Positions 50,778 to 59,449 of a stretch of DNA of 64,000 bases are shown here, one piece after another. The notes under the pieces are model-generated. The model was not told the origin of the DNA and searched no databases. It saw nothing but the letters and a program-made list of their open reading frames with translations. The position numbers and the translations under genes were made by a program. The stretch is taken from positions 434,001 through 498,000 of the forward strand of contig NZ_CP030929.1 of the NCBI RefSeq assembly GCF_003325955.1. Reading direction: 5' to 3'. This DNA is from Aurantimicrobium sp. MWH-Uga1. Lineage in GTDB: Bacteria; Actinomycetota; Actinomycetes; Actinomycetales; Microbacteriaceae. The first letter of the stretch is position 1. Every line of letters starts with the position of its first letter.

Positions 50778-52214
50778 TCAGCCCTGTGTTGAGCCCAAAC
50801 CTGGGCCGCGGCGACGGGTGCGATTGCGTGTGCGTGAGGGGTTGTTGCCGTCATGATGTTCATCCCCACGACCATCGTGTGCGCCACCGGCAACACCGTG
50901 ACTGCCCTCAGGGCTGACGTGCTTTGGCGGGTTATTGGTGCGACGACGCTGGCGATCGCCACCAGATTTCTGCCCACTCTCACGATCGCGCTGGCGACCG
51001 GTGTGCCCCTCGGGGGTCTTGGTGGGAGGAGTGGACTTGAGTCGGCCCTTCGCATCTGCAGGGATGTTGAGGTCGGTGTAGAGGTGTGGTGACGACGAGT
51101 ACGTCTCAGTGGGTTCAGGTTGACCAAACTCGAGAGCTTTGTTAATCAGTGACCATTTGTGCAGGTCTTCCCAGTCCACGAATGTAACAGCGGTACCGGT
51201 TTTACCCGCGCGGCCAGTACGGCCTGCGCGGTGCAAATAGGTCTGGTCTTCATCCGGGATGGTGTGGTTGATCACGTGGGTTACGTCGTCCACATCAATA
51301 CCGCGAGCGGCAACGTCGGTAGCAATCAGAATGTCTTTTTTACCTGACTTGAACTGAGCCATGCCCCTTTCGCGCTGTTCCTGATTGAGGTCACCGTGCA
51401 CCGCTACAGCGGGGAAGCCACGATCGGTCAGTTCTTCAACCAAGCGTGAGGCTGCACGCTTTGTGCGAGTGAAGATGACGGTCTTGCCGCGGCCTTCTGC
51501 CTGCAGAATGCGGGCAATAACCTCATCTTTGTCCATGTTGTGGGCACGATAGATGACGTGTTTGATGTTGGCTTGGGTAAGGCCTTCATCTGGATCAGTT
51601 GCACGAATGTGGATGGGGCTATTCATGAATCGACGAGCCAGGGCGACGATGGGCCCGGGCATCGTCGCCGAGAAGAGCATGGTGTGACGCTTGGGAGGGG
51701 TCTGCGAGAAGATTTTCTCGATGTCTGCCAAAAAACCAAGGTCTAGCATCTTGTCAGCTTCATCGAGAACGATTTCTTGAATTTCAGAAAGGTTCAGCAA
51801 GCGCTGGTTGGCGAGGTCGAGCAAACGTCCCGGGGTTCCCACCACAATCTGGGCACCTGCCTTGAGCTGTTCAACCTGGCCCTCATAGGACTTGCCTCCG
51901 TAGATGGAGACAACCTTAGTTTCCCGGTTGGAGGTGGCCAGTTCCATGTCTTCAGCTACCTGAACACACAATTCACGGGTGGGTACAACAACGAGCACCT
52001 TCACGCCGGGGCCAGGGTTCGTTCCAAGGCGTTGAATAATTGGCAAACCAAAACCGAAGGTCTTTCCGGTACCAGTTTTTGCCTGGCCAATAATGTCTTG
52101 GCCGCCCAAAGCAAGAGGGATGGTTTGTTCTTGAATAGGGAATGGTTCAACGATTCCCCTAGAAGCCAACGCCTCAACAATGTCAGCGTCAATATTTAAG
52201 TCTGCAAAAGTCAC
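50778..52214 (-). CDS. DEAD-box ATP-dependent RNA helicase
   Basis: 478 residues. Q motif (FPIQEQTIPLALGGQD), motif I AKTGTGKT, PTREL, TPGRLLDL, DEAD box VLDEADKMLDLGF, SAT, ATDVAARGIDVDDVTHVINH and HRAGRTGRAGKTG are all present. The last 90 residues are a low-complexity basic Arg/Gly/Asn/Asp tail, typical of RhlE/DeaD-like RNA-binding extensions. GTG start. The 5' region holds an inverted repeat around a possible -10 (see 52240). With the divergent MiaE-like gene and DUF3107 this reproduces the mycobacterial rhlE neighbourhood. Confidence 0.93.
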   Translation of the reverse strand: MTFADLNIDADIVEALASRGIVEPFPIQEQTIPLALGGQDIIGQAKTGTGKTFGFGLPIIQRLGTNPGPGVKVLVVVPTRELCVQVAEDMELATSNRETKVVSIYGGKSYEGQVEQLKAGAQIVVGTPGRLLDLANQRLLNLSEIQEIVLDEADKMLDLGFLADIEKIFSQTPPKRHTMLFSATMPGPIVALARRFMNSPIHIRATDPDEGLTQANIKHVIYRAHNMDKDEVIARILQAEGRGKTVIFTRTKRAASRLVEELTDRGFPAVAVHGDLNQEQRERGMAQFKSGKKDILIATDVAARGIDVDDVTHVINHTIPDEDQTYLHRAGRTGRAGKTGTAVTFVDWEDLHKWSLINKALEFGQPEPTETYSSSPHLYTDLNIPADAKGRLKSTPPTKTPEGHTGRQRDRESGQKSGGDRQRRRTNNPPKHVSPEGSHGVAGGAHDGRGDEHHDGNNPSRTRNRTRRRGPGLGSTQG

Positions 52215-52239
52215 GTGTGTGCCTGTCGTGTAAAAGGTT

Positions 52240-52270
52240 CTACGCCTTTATATTCGTCACCCAGGCGTAG
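52240..52270 (-). promoter_or_regulatory. Inverted repeat bracketing the helicase -10
   Basis: 8-bp arms CTACGCCT (52240-52247) and AGGCGTAG (52263-52270), spacer 15. On the minus strand the candidate -10 TATAAA is at 52252-52247, at the edge of one arm. It could be an operator or, if transcription starts further upstream, a leader hairpin. Confidence 0.5.
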
Positions 52271-52271
52271 G

Positions 52272-52294
52272 GCTACCGATCCGATGCCGGTAGC
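52272..52294. other. Second inverted repeat in the helicase/MiaE-like intergenic region
   Basis: Perfect 7-bp arms GCTACCG (52272-52278) / CGGTAGC (52288-52294), 9-base spacer, directly next to the repeat at 52240-52270. Confidence 0.5.
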
Positions 52295-52340
52295 GACCCT
52301 CTAAGCCTATCGGCGTCTCGCTCATATGCTCGCAAGGGAA

Positions 52341-52352
52341 TAGGCTTGATAT
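52341..52352 (+). promoter_or_regulatory. Leaderless promoter -10 of the MiaE-like gene
   Basis: TAGGCT (52341-52346) plus 6 bases, then the GTG at 52353. Confidence 0.45.
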
Positions 52353-53075
52353 GTGGTCTTTTCATGGTTTGGTCTTCGCAAGCGACGTGTCGTTGCCCCT
52401 ACCCTCAAACCTCGTCAAGAGAAGGTTGAGCGTGAAGACAAGGTAGATCTCTCCGATATGACCCCTGATGTGGTGCCATATTTGGGACAGGTCGCCTATT
52501 TTGAACTCGCAGTTTTTGAATCTCTCACTCGTGCAGTGACTGCAGCTCCCACCTTGGAAGCTAAAGAGGGTCTCAGTGCTGCTGCGGGAGAAGTGTTGGC
52601 CAAACATCACGGTTTGGTTGCTGAGCTTCGTAAGAAAAAGGTTGATCCAGCTGGGGCGATGGCCCCCTTTGCTCCAGCGATCGACACCTTTGAAGAACTC
52701 ACCTCAGGGCGTAACTGGTATGAAATGCTCCTGGGTGTCTATCTCACTGCAGGTTTTCTGGATGATTTTTTTGTTCGATTAGTTTCAGGTCTCCCCAAAG
52801 CATTACGTCCGCGCGTTGAGGAAATTCTTGAAACGGACCGAACTGCTGACGTGATCGTGAATCTGCTCAAAGAAGGCATCGCTGCAGATCCCAAGCTTGC
52901 TTCACAATTGGCTCTGTGGGGACGTCGTCTTGTGGGAGATACTCAGCTTGTTGCTCGCTCTGCACTGCATCTTTCCGGAAACCGCGATGACGACGAGCAG
53001 CGTCTTGAACCAGTGTTTACAGATCTCATTGCCGCGCATTCGCGCCGCATGGATGAATTAGGGCTTACTGCCTAA
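52353..53075 (+). CDS. Ferritin-fold MiaE-like protein
   Basis: 240 residues. After a basic 30-residue N-terminus, a helical domain carries carboxylate/His motifs: FELAVFESL near 50-58 and AAGEVLAKHHGLVAELRKKK near 76-95, then NWYEMLLGVYLTAGFLDDFF near 123-142. This fits the actinobacterial tRNA-(ms2io6A)-hydroxylase-like (MiaE_2) family, which has a diiron ferritin fold. The biochemical activity is unproven. In mycobacteria the homologue also sits beside rhlE and the DUF3107 gene, as here. Confidence 0.8.
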   Translation: MVFSWFGLRKRRVVAPTLKPRQEKVEREDKVDLSDMTPDVVPYLGQVAYFELAVFESLTRAVTAAPTLEAKEGLSAAAGEVLAKHHGLVAELRKKKVDPAGAMAPFAPAIDTFEELTSGRNWYEMLLGVYLTAGFLDDFFVRLVSGLPKALRPRVEEILETDRTADVIVNLLKEGIAADPKLASQLALWGRRLVGDTQLVARSALHLSGNRDDDEQRLEPVFTDLIAAHSRRMDELGLTA

Positions 53076-53087
53076 GAAAAGTTGGTG

Positions 53088-53312
53088 CTAGCCAACGAAG
53101 CCGATTCGGCGAGACTGGTCTGATCCCACCTCAACAAACGCAATGTTTGCTGAGGAGACGAGGTAAACCTTGCCCTTTTCATCAGAAAGCTTGAGCAGGG
53201 GAGTCTTGCCGGTGAGAGCATCAGCAACGAGTGCTTCAACCTCTGAAACAGAAGAATTGGTCTCCAAGCCGATTTCGCGGGAAGTGTTGATCATGCCGAT
53301 GCGAATTTCCAT
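53088..53312 (-). CDS. DUF3107 family protein
   Basis: 74 residues matching DUF3107: MEIRIGMINTSREIGLETN at the start, then EVEALVADALTGKTPLLKLSDEKGKVYLVSSANIAFVEVG. The family is small, actinobacterial and always near the helicase/ferritin-fold locus, with unknown function. AAAGG lies before the ATG. Monocistronic and convergent with the MiaE-like gene. Confidence 0.92.
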   Translation of the reverse strand: MEIRIGMINTSREIGLETNSSVSEVEALVADALTGKTPLLKLSDEKGKVYLVSSANIAFVEVGSDQSRRIGFVG

Positions 53313-53404
53313 GAGAAGACCTTTCTGATAACGAACAAGCCAACACTATGACATAAGCAGAGTGAGCCAAAGCTGGAAGGGCCTGCTTTCGCCAATAGAG
53401 TAAC

Positions 53405-53440
53405 TGCCACAACATTATTTGGGCCCGTAAGATAAGCGTT
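53405..53440 (+). promoter_or_regulatory. Leaderless promoter of the CoA-transferase gene
   Basis: -10 TAAGAT (53428-53433), then 7 bases, then the ATG at 53441. A possible -35 TGCCAC lies at 53405-53410, spacer 17. Confidence 0.45.
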
Positions 53441-54628
53441 ATGTCAACTGCTTCTGCTCATCAGGGCGGCATTCTCTCCGGCTTGAGAGTGCTTGATTTC
53501 TCTCGAGTACTCGCTGGCCCCTATGCGACGATGACCTTGGCAGACTTTGGTGCTGATGTCATCAAAGTTGAAAGCGACAGTGGCGATGACACTAGGGCAT
53601 GGTTGCCCCCAGCTGATGAGCAAGGTGTCTCCACCTATTTTTCGAGCGTGAACCGCAACAAGCGTTCGGTTGTGATTGATTTGCGCACTGAAGAAGGATA
53701 CGCACAAGTTACTGAACTTCTTGCCACTGCGGATGTCGTGATTGAAAATTTCCGTCCCGGTGTGATGACCAAATTGGGGTTGGACTTTGACCAGGCGCGA
53801 AAGATAAACCCAGGACTTATTTATTGCTCCATTACGGGTTTTGGAAGTGGCAAGGGTGCTTCCCTTGCGGGGTATGACTTGCTTGTCCAAGCAGTAGGCG
53901 GTCTGATGAGTATTACTGGGCCTGAGGATGGCGGACCCACCAAAGTTGGTGTTGCGCTTGTGGACATCCTGACCGGGATGAATGCCGTTCAGGGAATTTT
54001 GCTCGCTCTCAAAGCCCGCGATGATGCTCCCAAGGAAAGTTGGAGTGGCCAACTGATTGAGGTCGATTTGCTGACTAGTTTGCTCAGTGCCCTCACAAAT
54101 CAAGCTGGTGCGGCACTCAATGCAGGAGTGACCCCCTACCGCCTCGGGAACGCTCACCCCAGCATTGCTCCCTATGAGCTCTTTGATGCTCTGGATCGCC
54201 CATTACTTATTGCTGTGGGTAACGATAAACAGTTCCACACCCTCGTGAACCTGTTAGGCCGTGAAGAACTCGCAACAGATCATCGCTTTGCTGATAACCC
54301 TCGGCGTGCGACCAATCGAACTGAATTGCGCACGGAACTTGAGAAAGTACTGGTGACAGAGTCAGGATCACATTGGGTTGCGCTGCTCAGGGCCCAAGGA
54401 GTTCCTGCTGGTTTGGTCAACACCATTCCTGAGGCCTTCGACTTCGCCAATGCTCTAGGTCTCAATACTGTCGTGGACATCGCATACCCTGAGGGTTCGT
54501 CCAGCACAAGACAAGTAACTAACCCCATTCATATTCGAGGTCGCGAAGCGACCTACCGGCTTGCCCCGCCAGCGTTGGGAGAGCATAGTGAAAAGGTCGG
54601 TTGGCTTTCGTCAACTGATACACAGTAA
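53441..54628 (+). CDS. CaiB/BaiF family (class III) CoA-transferase
   Basis: 395 residues. Seen: GLRVLDFSRVLAGPYATMTLADFGADVIKVE near 13-45, NRNKRSVVIDLRTEEG near 70-85, VIENFRPGVMTKLGLD near 100-115, and the catalytic aspartate Asp175 in VALVDILTGMNA. These enzymes transfer CoA between carboxylates. The next gene, 9 bases downstream, encodes a glutaryl-CoA dehydrogenase-like enzyme, so the partner acid is probably glutarate (inference). Confidence 0.88.
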   Translation: MSTASAHQGGILSGLRVLDFSRVLAGPYATMTLADFGADVIKVESDSGDDTRAWLPPADEQGVSTYFSSVNRNKRSVVIDLRTEEGYAQVTELLATADVVIENFRPGVMTKLGLDFDQARKINPGLIYCSITGFGSGKGASLAGYDLLVQAVGGLMSITGPEDGGPTKVGVALVDILTGMNAVQGILLALKARDDAPKESWSGQLIEVDLLTSLLSALTNQAGAALNAGVTPYRLGNAHPSIAPYELFDALDRPLLIAVGNDKQFHTLVNLLGREELATDHRFADNPRRATNRTELRTELEKVLVTESGSHWVALLRAQGVPAGLVNTIPEAFDFANALGLNTVVDIAYPEGSSSTRQVTNPIHIRGREATYRLAPPALGEHSEKVGWLSSTDTQ

Positions 54629-54637
54629 GGAAAACAA

Positions 54638-55822
54638 ATGAGTACCGCTAAATATCCTGACGTATCTCTGGCCGATGAGGTCTTTGACTTTCACGCGCTG
54701 CTGAGCCCAGAAGAAAAAGAGTGGGCCATGAAGGCTCGAGACTTTGCTCAGACAGAAATCCGTCCCGTGATTGAGGAGGATTTCGATAAAAAGTATTTCC
54801 GTAAAGAACTCATTCCACTTATTGCTCAGCAAGGCTTCCTCGGAATGCACATTAAAGGCTATGGCTGCGCTGGTGCTTCCGCGGTGAGCTACGGACTCGT
54901 CTGTCTGGAGATGGAAGCCGTAGACAGTGGATGGCGAACTTTTGTTTCGGTTCAAGGCTCGTTGGCCATGTCCGCCATCTCCAAATACGGCACTGAAGAA
55001 CAAAAGAACTACTGGCTGCCACAAATGGCCAAGGGTGAAAAGCTCGGTTGCTTCGGTTTGACTGAGCCTCACGGCGGAAGCGATCCTGCCAACATGAAAA
55101 CTACTGCCGTGCTCGAGGGAGACACCTGGGTTCTCAACGGAGCTAAGCGCTGGATTGGTTTGGCAACACTGGCTGATTTGTGCATCGTGTGGGCAATGAC
55201 TGATGAGGGGGTTAGAGGATTTATCGTTCCCACTGACACCCCCGGATTCGTAGCAACTGCCATTGACGGCAAGCTTGCCATGCGTGCCTCAATTCAGTGT
55301 GATATCGAATTGACCGATGTTCGCCTCCCTGCTGATGCGATTCTTCCGGGAGCAAAGGGATTGTCCGGACCGTTCGGATGCCTCAACGAGGCCCGCTATG
55401 GAATCATCTGGGGTGCCATGGGAGCAGCTCGAGCTTGTCTCGACGCGGCAATTTCTCGCTCGAAGGAGCGTGAGGTTTTCGGCAAAGCAATAGGTTCCTT
55501 CCAGATCACTCAAGCCAAGCTGGCAGATATGACGCTCGAATACGAGAAGGGTGTTTTGCTCGCACTCCACATTGGCCGTCAGAAAGATGCCGGAACCTTG
55601 AACCTCGCCCAAATTAGCGTGGGCAAGCTCAACAGTGTTCGTGAAGCTCTCAAGATTGCCCGTGAAGCTCGCACGATCCTTGGCGGCGATGGCATCACGG
55701 GAGAATTCCCCGTGATGCGGCACATGGCTAACCTAGAGGCCGTGCGCACCTATGAGGGTACAGATGAAATTCACCAGCTGGTGATTGGTCGTGCTCTGAC
55801 AGGGTTGAACGCGTTTAGCTAG
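54638..55822 (+). CDS. Acyl-CoA dehydrogenase, glutaryl-CoA dehydrogenase-like
   Basis: 394 residues. Flavin-binding and substrate motifs: FGLTEPHGGSDPANMKT near 145-161, FGCLNEARYGIIWGAMGAARACLD near 247-270, and the catalytic Glu373 in RTYEGTDEIHQLVIGRALTGLNAF. The Arg-Tyr-Gly-Ile and Glu-Gly-Thr segments are those of GcdH, which oxidises and decarboxylates glutaryl-CoA to crotonyl-CoA in lysine and tryptophan breakdown. It forms a two-gene operon with the CoA-transferase. Confidence 0.87.
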   Translation: MSTAKYPDVSLADEVFDFHALLSPEEKEWAMKARDFAQTEIRPVIEEDFDKKYFRKELIPLIAQQGFLGMHIKGYGCAGASAVSYGLVCLEMEAVDSGWRTFVSVQGSLAMSAISKYGTEEQKNYWLPQMAKGEKLGCFGLTEPHGGSDPANMKTTAVLEGDTWVLNGAKRWIGLATLADLCIVWAMTDEGVRGFIVPTDTPGFVATAIDGKLAMRASIQCDIELTDVRLPADAILPGAKGLSGPFGCLNEARYGIIWGAMGAARACLDAAISRSKEREVFGKAIGSFQITQAKLADMTLEYEKGVLLALHIGRQKDAGTLNLAQISVGKLNSVREALKIAREARTILGGDGITGEFPVMRHMANLEAVRTYEGTDEIHQLVIGRALTGLNAFS

Positions 55823-55854
55823 CCTAGAGTTCCGAGCTGAAGCTACCCAGGTCT

Positions 55855-56598
55855 TTACAGGCCTGGGTAGTCCTCGTTATAGGCAGTGATGACTTCCATG
55901 ATGGGACCATCGAGTTTGAGCGTGCCCTTATCTAGATAGAGACCTCGAGTGCAAAAACGCTTGAGATCGCCCTCGTTGTGGGAGACAAAGAACAGGGTGC
56001 GACCTTCGCCGAGCATTTCTTCGATACGGCGGTAACACTTGTTGCGGAAAGACTTATCTCCTACAGCCAGCACCTCATCGACGAGAAGAACAGGTTCTTC
56101 CAAACTGGTGACCACCGAAAATGCCAGACGCACCTTCATGCCGCTGGAGAGATGCTTGTAGGGGGTGTCGAGGAAGTCATCAATTTCAGCAAAGTCGATG
56201 ATGTCATCAAACTTGGCAGCAACTTGTTCCCGGGTCATGCCATGCAGGCCTGCGGTGAGGTAGACGTTATCGCGCACCGTGAGGTCATCGACAAACCCAC
56301 CCGTGATTTCAATGAGCGGGGCTACGCCGGCGTGTACCTGCACGTTTCCTTCATCAGGAATCAGTACGTTGGCAACCAACTTCAACAAAGTCGATTTACC
56401 TTGACCGTTTCGGCCCACCACACCGATGGCTTCACCAGGAGCAACAGTGAAGGACACATGACGCAGTGCCCAAAACTCATTGGGCTTAGAACGTCGCGTT
56501 TTCGAGCCAAACAAATCTTTGAGGGAGCGACGTCCCTTGTGGTTGCGGCGGAAACGAATTCCGGCATTTTCCACGGTGATGACAGAAGGCGAGCTCAT
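55855..56598 (-). CDS. Polysaccharide/teichoic acid export ABC transporter ATPase (TagH/Wzt type)
   Basis: 247 residues, single nucleotide-binding domain: Walker A GRNGQGKSTLLKL near 83-95, signature YKHLSSGMKVRLAFSV near 167-182, Walker B LLVDEVLAVGD near 195-205. The insert FWALRHVSFTVAPGEAIG and the YxxLSSGMxxRLAF form of the signature are typical of TagH/RfbE/Wzt exporters. It lacks the extra C-terminal substrate-recognition domain of some Wzt proteins. Its ATG overlaps the permease stop (TAATG). Confidence 0.9.
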   Translation of the reverse strand: MSSPSVITVENAGIRFRRNHKGRRSLKDLFGSKTRRSKPNEFWALRHVSFTVAPGEAIGVVGRNGQGKSTLLKLVANVLIPDEGNVQVHAGVAPLIEITGGFVDDLTVRDNVYLTAGLHGMTREQVAAKFDDIIDFAEIDDFLDTPYKHLSSGMKVRLAFSVVTSLEEPVLLVDEVLAVGDKSFRNKCYRRIEEMLGEGRTLFFVSHNEGDLKRFCTRGLYLDKGTLKLDGPIMEVITAYNEDYPGL

Positions 56599-57398
56599 TA
56601 GATCTCCTTCAATACGGAACGCTCAGCACGGGAGAATACCCAGATTCCCAAACCAAGAATGATGACCGACATTGCCACAGAGATGCCAACCACGCTCCAG
56701 TTGAGCTCTTCGGGGAAGAAAGCAGCACGGTAGAGGTCGAAGATTCCCGCAAGTGGATTGAATGCCATCCACGGCTGAACCGCAGCAGGCAAATCTCCGA
56801 AGGCATAGATGATGGGGGAGGCGTAGAAGAGGAAACGCAGGAAGAGTTTGATGACTCGTTCCAAATCTCTGAAGAACACCACCAGCGGAGCAACAATCAA
56901 GCCAATACCAAAGGTGAGGATTGCTTGGATAAGAATCGCCAGTGGAAAAAAGACCACTTCCCAGCCCAGCTGCGCACCGGCGACAACGGCAAAGATTGCA
57001 AGCACCGGCAGGGAAAACAGAAATTCCATACCCTTACCCAGCACAATGCTGGCAACCCAAATGCTGCGCGGAATTGAAGTGGAGCGCACCAGCTTCGCTG
57101 ATTTGATGAATGCTCTCGTGGAGTCTGAGACGGCACTGTTGAACCACATCCAGGGCAGCAAACCGGCGAGCAAGAAGACGATGTACGGTTCAGTTCCGGC
57201 TGCGCGCTGGAAAACCTGAGTGAAGATAAACCAGTAGATTCCGCTCATAATCAGCGGATCAAGAATGGACCAGAGATAACCTAAAGCACTCGTTGAGTAA
57301 CGAACCTTGAGGTCACGACGAGTCAGCAGCCACAGTGCGTGCCAATAGCGTGCGAAAGCAGACCGTTGATACGGCGACTGTTCTACGGTTGCGCTCAC
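56598..57398 (-). CDS. Polysaccharide/teichoic acid export ABC transporter permease (TagG/Wzm type)
   Basis: 266 residues, six hydrophobic segments of the ABC-2 membrane family. WLLTRRDLKVRYSTSALGYLWSILDPLIMSGIYWFIF near 28-65 is the standard TagG/Wzm start. It pairs with the downstream ATPase (1-base overlapping stop/start) to flip a polyprenyl-linked envelope polymer. The adjacent nucleotidyltransferase gene, 28 bases upstream, fits the same pathway. Confidence 0.9.
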   Translation of the reverse strand: MSATVEQSPYQRSAFARYWHALWLLTRRDLKVRYSTSALGYLWSILDPLIMSGIYWFIFTQVFQRAAGTEPYIVFLLAGLLPWMWFNSAVSDSTRAFIKSAKLVRSTSIPRSIWVASIVLGKGMEFLFSLPVLAIFAVVAGAQLGWEVVFFPLAILIQAILTFGIGLIVAPLVVFFRDLERVIKLFLRFLFYASPIIYAFGDLPAAVQPWMAFNPLAGIFDLYRAAFFPEELNWSVVGISVAMSVIILGLGIWVFSRAERSVLKEI

Positions 57399-57426
57399 GA
57401 CTTAGAGCCTACGGCTTTGGCGCAGG

Positions 57427-58119
57427 TTAGACGAAGAGGTTGGCGCGCTCGAGGTCCTCTGCGAAGTCAATTTCGACTGCGTAGAGGTCAGAGATATCCA
57501 TGGGCTCAACCAGGAGGCGATCCTGTTCAATAGCTAGCTCTAGTCCACGCTCAAAGTAATCCTGGTCGTTGACCTTGGTGAGGTGGTGCAGCAGAACGGG
57601 CTTGTCCTTGGCGGAGATGTAGTTGATACCGACGGCCTCACCCAGACCGTTTTTGACGGTCTTGGACAACTCGTTGATGTAACCCTCTGCGGTGGTGGTG
57701 TACTTGACCTCTTCGTCAGAGACTGAAGAGGTGTTCACCGACACGAATGACTGGTCGCGCACGATGAGTTCAGACGCACGCACGAGAGCAGCTGGATCGA
57801 AAACTACGTCACCGTTCATCCACAGCACCCCGCCATTGCTCGAGGCACGCAGTGCACGCATGAGGGATTTAGAGGTGTTGGTGGTGTCGTATTGCTCGTT
57901 GTAGACAAAGTTCACGTCAGGGAAAGCTTCAATGATGTGCTCAAGCTTGTAACCAACCACAACAGTGATGTGTGCGTCATTGCCAAAGGCGTGACGAATG
58001 TTTTCCATCTGCTGTTGCATGATGGTGCGGCCGTCACTGAGTTCAGTCAGCGGCTTAGGCAGTGAGCGTCCGAGACGGCTACCCATGCCAGCGGCAAGAA
58101 TTACTACCTGTGTAGTCAC
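57427..58119 (-). CDS. LicC-like nucleotidyltransferase
   Basis: 230 residues. Nucleotide-binding N-terminus VVILAAGMGSRLGRSLPKPL (GxGxRxxxxxPK) and metal-binding region VLWMNGDVVFD near 96-106. The pattern TVVVGYKLEHIIEAFPDVNFVYN and DTTNTSKSLMRAL resembles phosphocholine cytidylyltransferases (LicC) more than glucose-1-phosphate thymidylyltransferases. It would activate an alcohol or sugar phosphate for envelope decoration. GTG start with AGGAGC upstream. First gene of the export cluster. Confidence 0.75.
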   Translation of the reverse strand: MTTQVVILAAGMGSRLGRSLPKPLTELSDGRTIMQQQMENIRHAFGNDAHITVVVGYKLEHIIEAFPDVNFVYNEQYDTTNTSKSLMRALRASSNGGVLWMNGDVVFDPAALVRASELIVRDQSFVSVNTSSVSDEEVKYTTTAEGYINELSKTVKNGLGEAVGINYISAKDKPVLLHHLTKVNDQDYFERGLELAIEQDRLLVEPMDISDLYAVEIDFAEDLERANLFV

Positions 58120-58217
58120 GATAAAGCTCCTTGTGCGGTGTCAGATGCACCAGAAGAACAAGAGAAACGGGCATCAGAAAATGTCGATAAGAACGACACC
58201 CCGTTATGTCTCCTATA

Positions 58218-58236
58218 GTTTACCCGCCGTTTACCC
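58218..58236. promoter_or_regulatory. Direct repeat GTTTACCC x2, 11-bp period
   Basis: GTTTACCC at 58218-58225 and again at 58229-58236. It lies between the divergent LicC-like and DUF3039 genes. An 11-bp period is typical of tandem half-sites for OmpR-type response regulators. Confidence 0.5.
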
Positions 58237-58315
58237 AAAAAAGCCAGAAGTTAAGCCCGTTTGTTGCCTTTTCGTGACACTATTCACAGGGTTCACTCAG
58301 GAGGCTTCCGCCTCG

Positions 58316-58327
58316 TAGAATTGGCGT
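58316..58327 (+). promoter_or_regulatory. Leaderless promoter -10 of the DUF3039 gene
   Basis: TAGAAT (58316-58321) plus 6 bases, then the ATG at 58328. A weak -35 TTCACT is at 58292-58297 (spacer 18). Confidence 0.5.
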
Positions 58328-58609
58328 ATGAGCTCGACATTTCCTGACGGCACACCATTGGAGACCGGTGGTGGCACCGCAACCCTCGACCGTGAACTCG
58401 AAGAGCTGCTGCGTAACGAGCAATTAGATGAAGGCGATCACGATCGTTTCGCTCATTATGTGAAGAAGAACGACATCATGAAGTCGGCCCTGTCGGGAAA
58501 GCCAGTTCGTGCACTGTGTGGAAAAAAGTGGACGCCCGGACGCGACCCAGAGAAGTTTCCCGTGTGCCAAACCTGTAAAGAAATTTACGAAAAGCTCCAA
58601 GATGACTAG
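58328..58609 (+). CDS. DUF3039 family protein
   Basis: 93 residues. The C-terminal half carries [29 protein letters not shown] with three cysteines in a C-x17-C-x2-C spacing, suggesting a metal site. DUF3039 is an actinobacterial family of unknown function that sits just upstream of murI, as here. The murI start codon lies inside its last codons (8-base overlap). Confidence 0.9.
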   Translation: MSSTFPDGTPLETGGGTATLDRELEELLRNEQLDEGDHDRFAHYVKKNDIMKSALSGKPVRALCGKKWTPGRDPEKFPVCQTCKEIYEKLQDD

Positions 58610-59441
58610 CGGCCGGTTCAACCGCAATGCGCCCATCGGTATTTTTGACTCAGGCGTGGGTGGACTGACCGTAGCAAGGGCCATTCGTGATTCCCTCCCA
58701 CACGAATCAATCACATATATCGGAGACACTGCACACTCGCCCTATGGCACAAAAAGCATCGCGGACGTGCGTACCTACGCACTTGATGTTATGGACGGGC
58801 TAGTCGAGCAGGGCGTCAAAATGCTTGTCATTGCCTGCAATACAGCAAGTGCTGCCATGCTGCGTGATGCGCGTGAACGCTATGACGTGCCCGTGGTTGA
58901 GGTTATTCAGCCCGCTGTTCGCGGTGCACTCGCAGCCACACGCAATAACCGCATTGGTGTGATCGGCACAACAGCAACCATCACCTCCAGGGCGTACAAC
59001 GACGCCTTCGCTGCCGCTCCACACTTGGAACTTTTCACTCAGGCCGCCCCCAAATTTGTGGAATTTGTCGAAGCCGGACAAACCAGCGGAGCAGATGTCT
59101 TGCGCGTAGCCAGGGAATACCTGCAACCTCTGATCACTGCCAACATTGACACCCTCGTCCTTGGCTGTACGCACTACCCCTTCCTCCGAGGAGCTATCTC
59201 CTACGTCATGGGTGATCACGTCCGCCTCGTCTCCAGCGACAATGAAACAGCCAAAGATGTCTACCGGGAACTGGTCACCAGAGAATTAGACCGTGTTGAC
59301 CCCACTCCACCTACCTACATTTATGAAGCAACCGGCGATAACACAGCAGAGTTCCTCCGTTTGTCATCACTCTTTTTAGGTCCCCAGGTCGTTTCTGTGG
59401 ACTACACCCCAACGGGGGCAATCAATCTTCCCCTCAACTAA
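58602..59441 (+). CDS. murI: Glutamate racemase
   Basis: 279 residues. It converts L- to D-glutamate for peptidoglycan. Catalytic cysteines are Cys79 in [12 protein letters not shown] and Cys189 in [10 protein letters not shown]-terminal [16 protein letters not shown] is present. The frame is open to 58509, but the overlap with DUF3039 and the family N-terminus support ATG 58602. It heads a run murI-rph-rdgB of closely spaced genes, a common actinobacterial order. Confidence 0.95.
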   Translation: MTSGRFNRNAPIGIFDSGVGGLTVARAIRDSLPHESITYIGDTAHSPYGTKSIADVRTYALDVMDGLVEQGVKMLVIACNTASAAMLRDARERYDVPVVEVIQPAVRGALAATRNNRIGVIGTTATITSRAYNDAFAAAPHLELFTQAAPKFVEFVEAGQTSGADVLRVAREYLQPLITANIDTLVLGCTHYPFLRGAISYVMGDHVRLVSSDNETAKDVYRELVTRELDRVDPTPPTYIYEATGDNTAEFLRLSSLFLGPQVVSVDYTPTGAINLPLN

Positions 59442-59449
59442 AGGAACCT

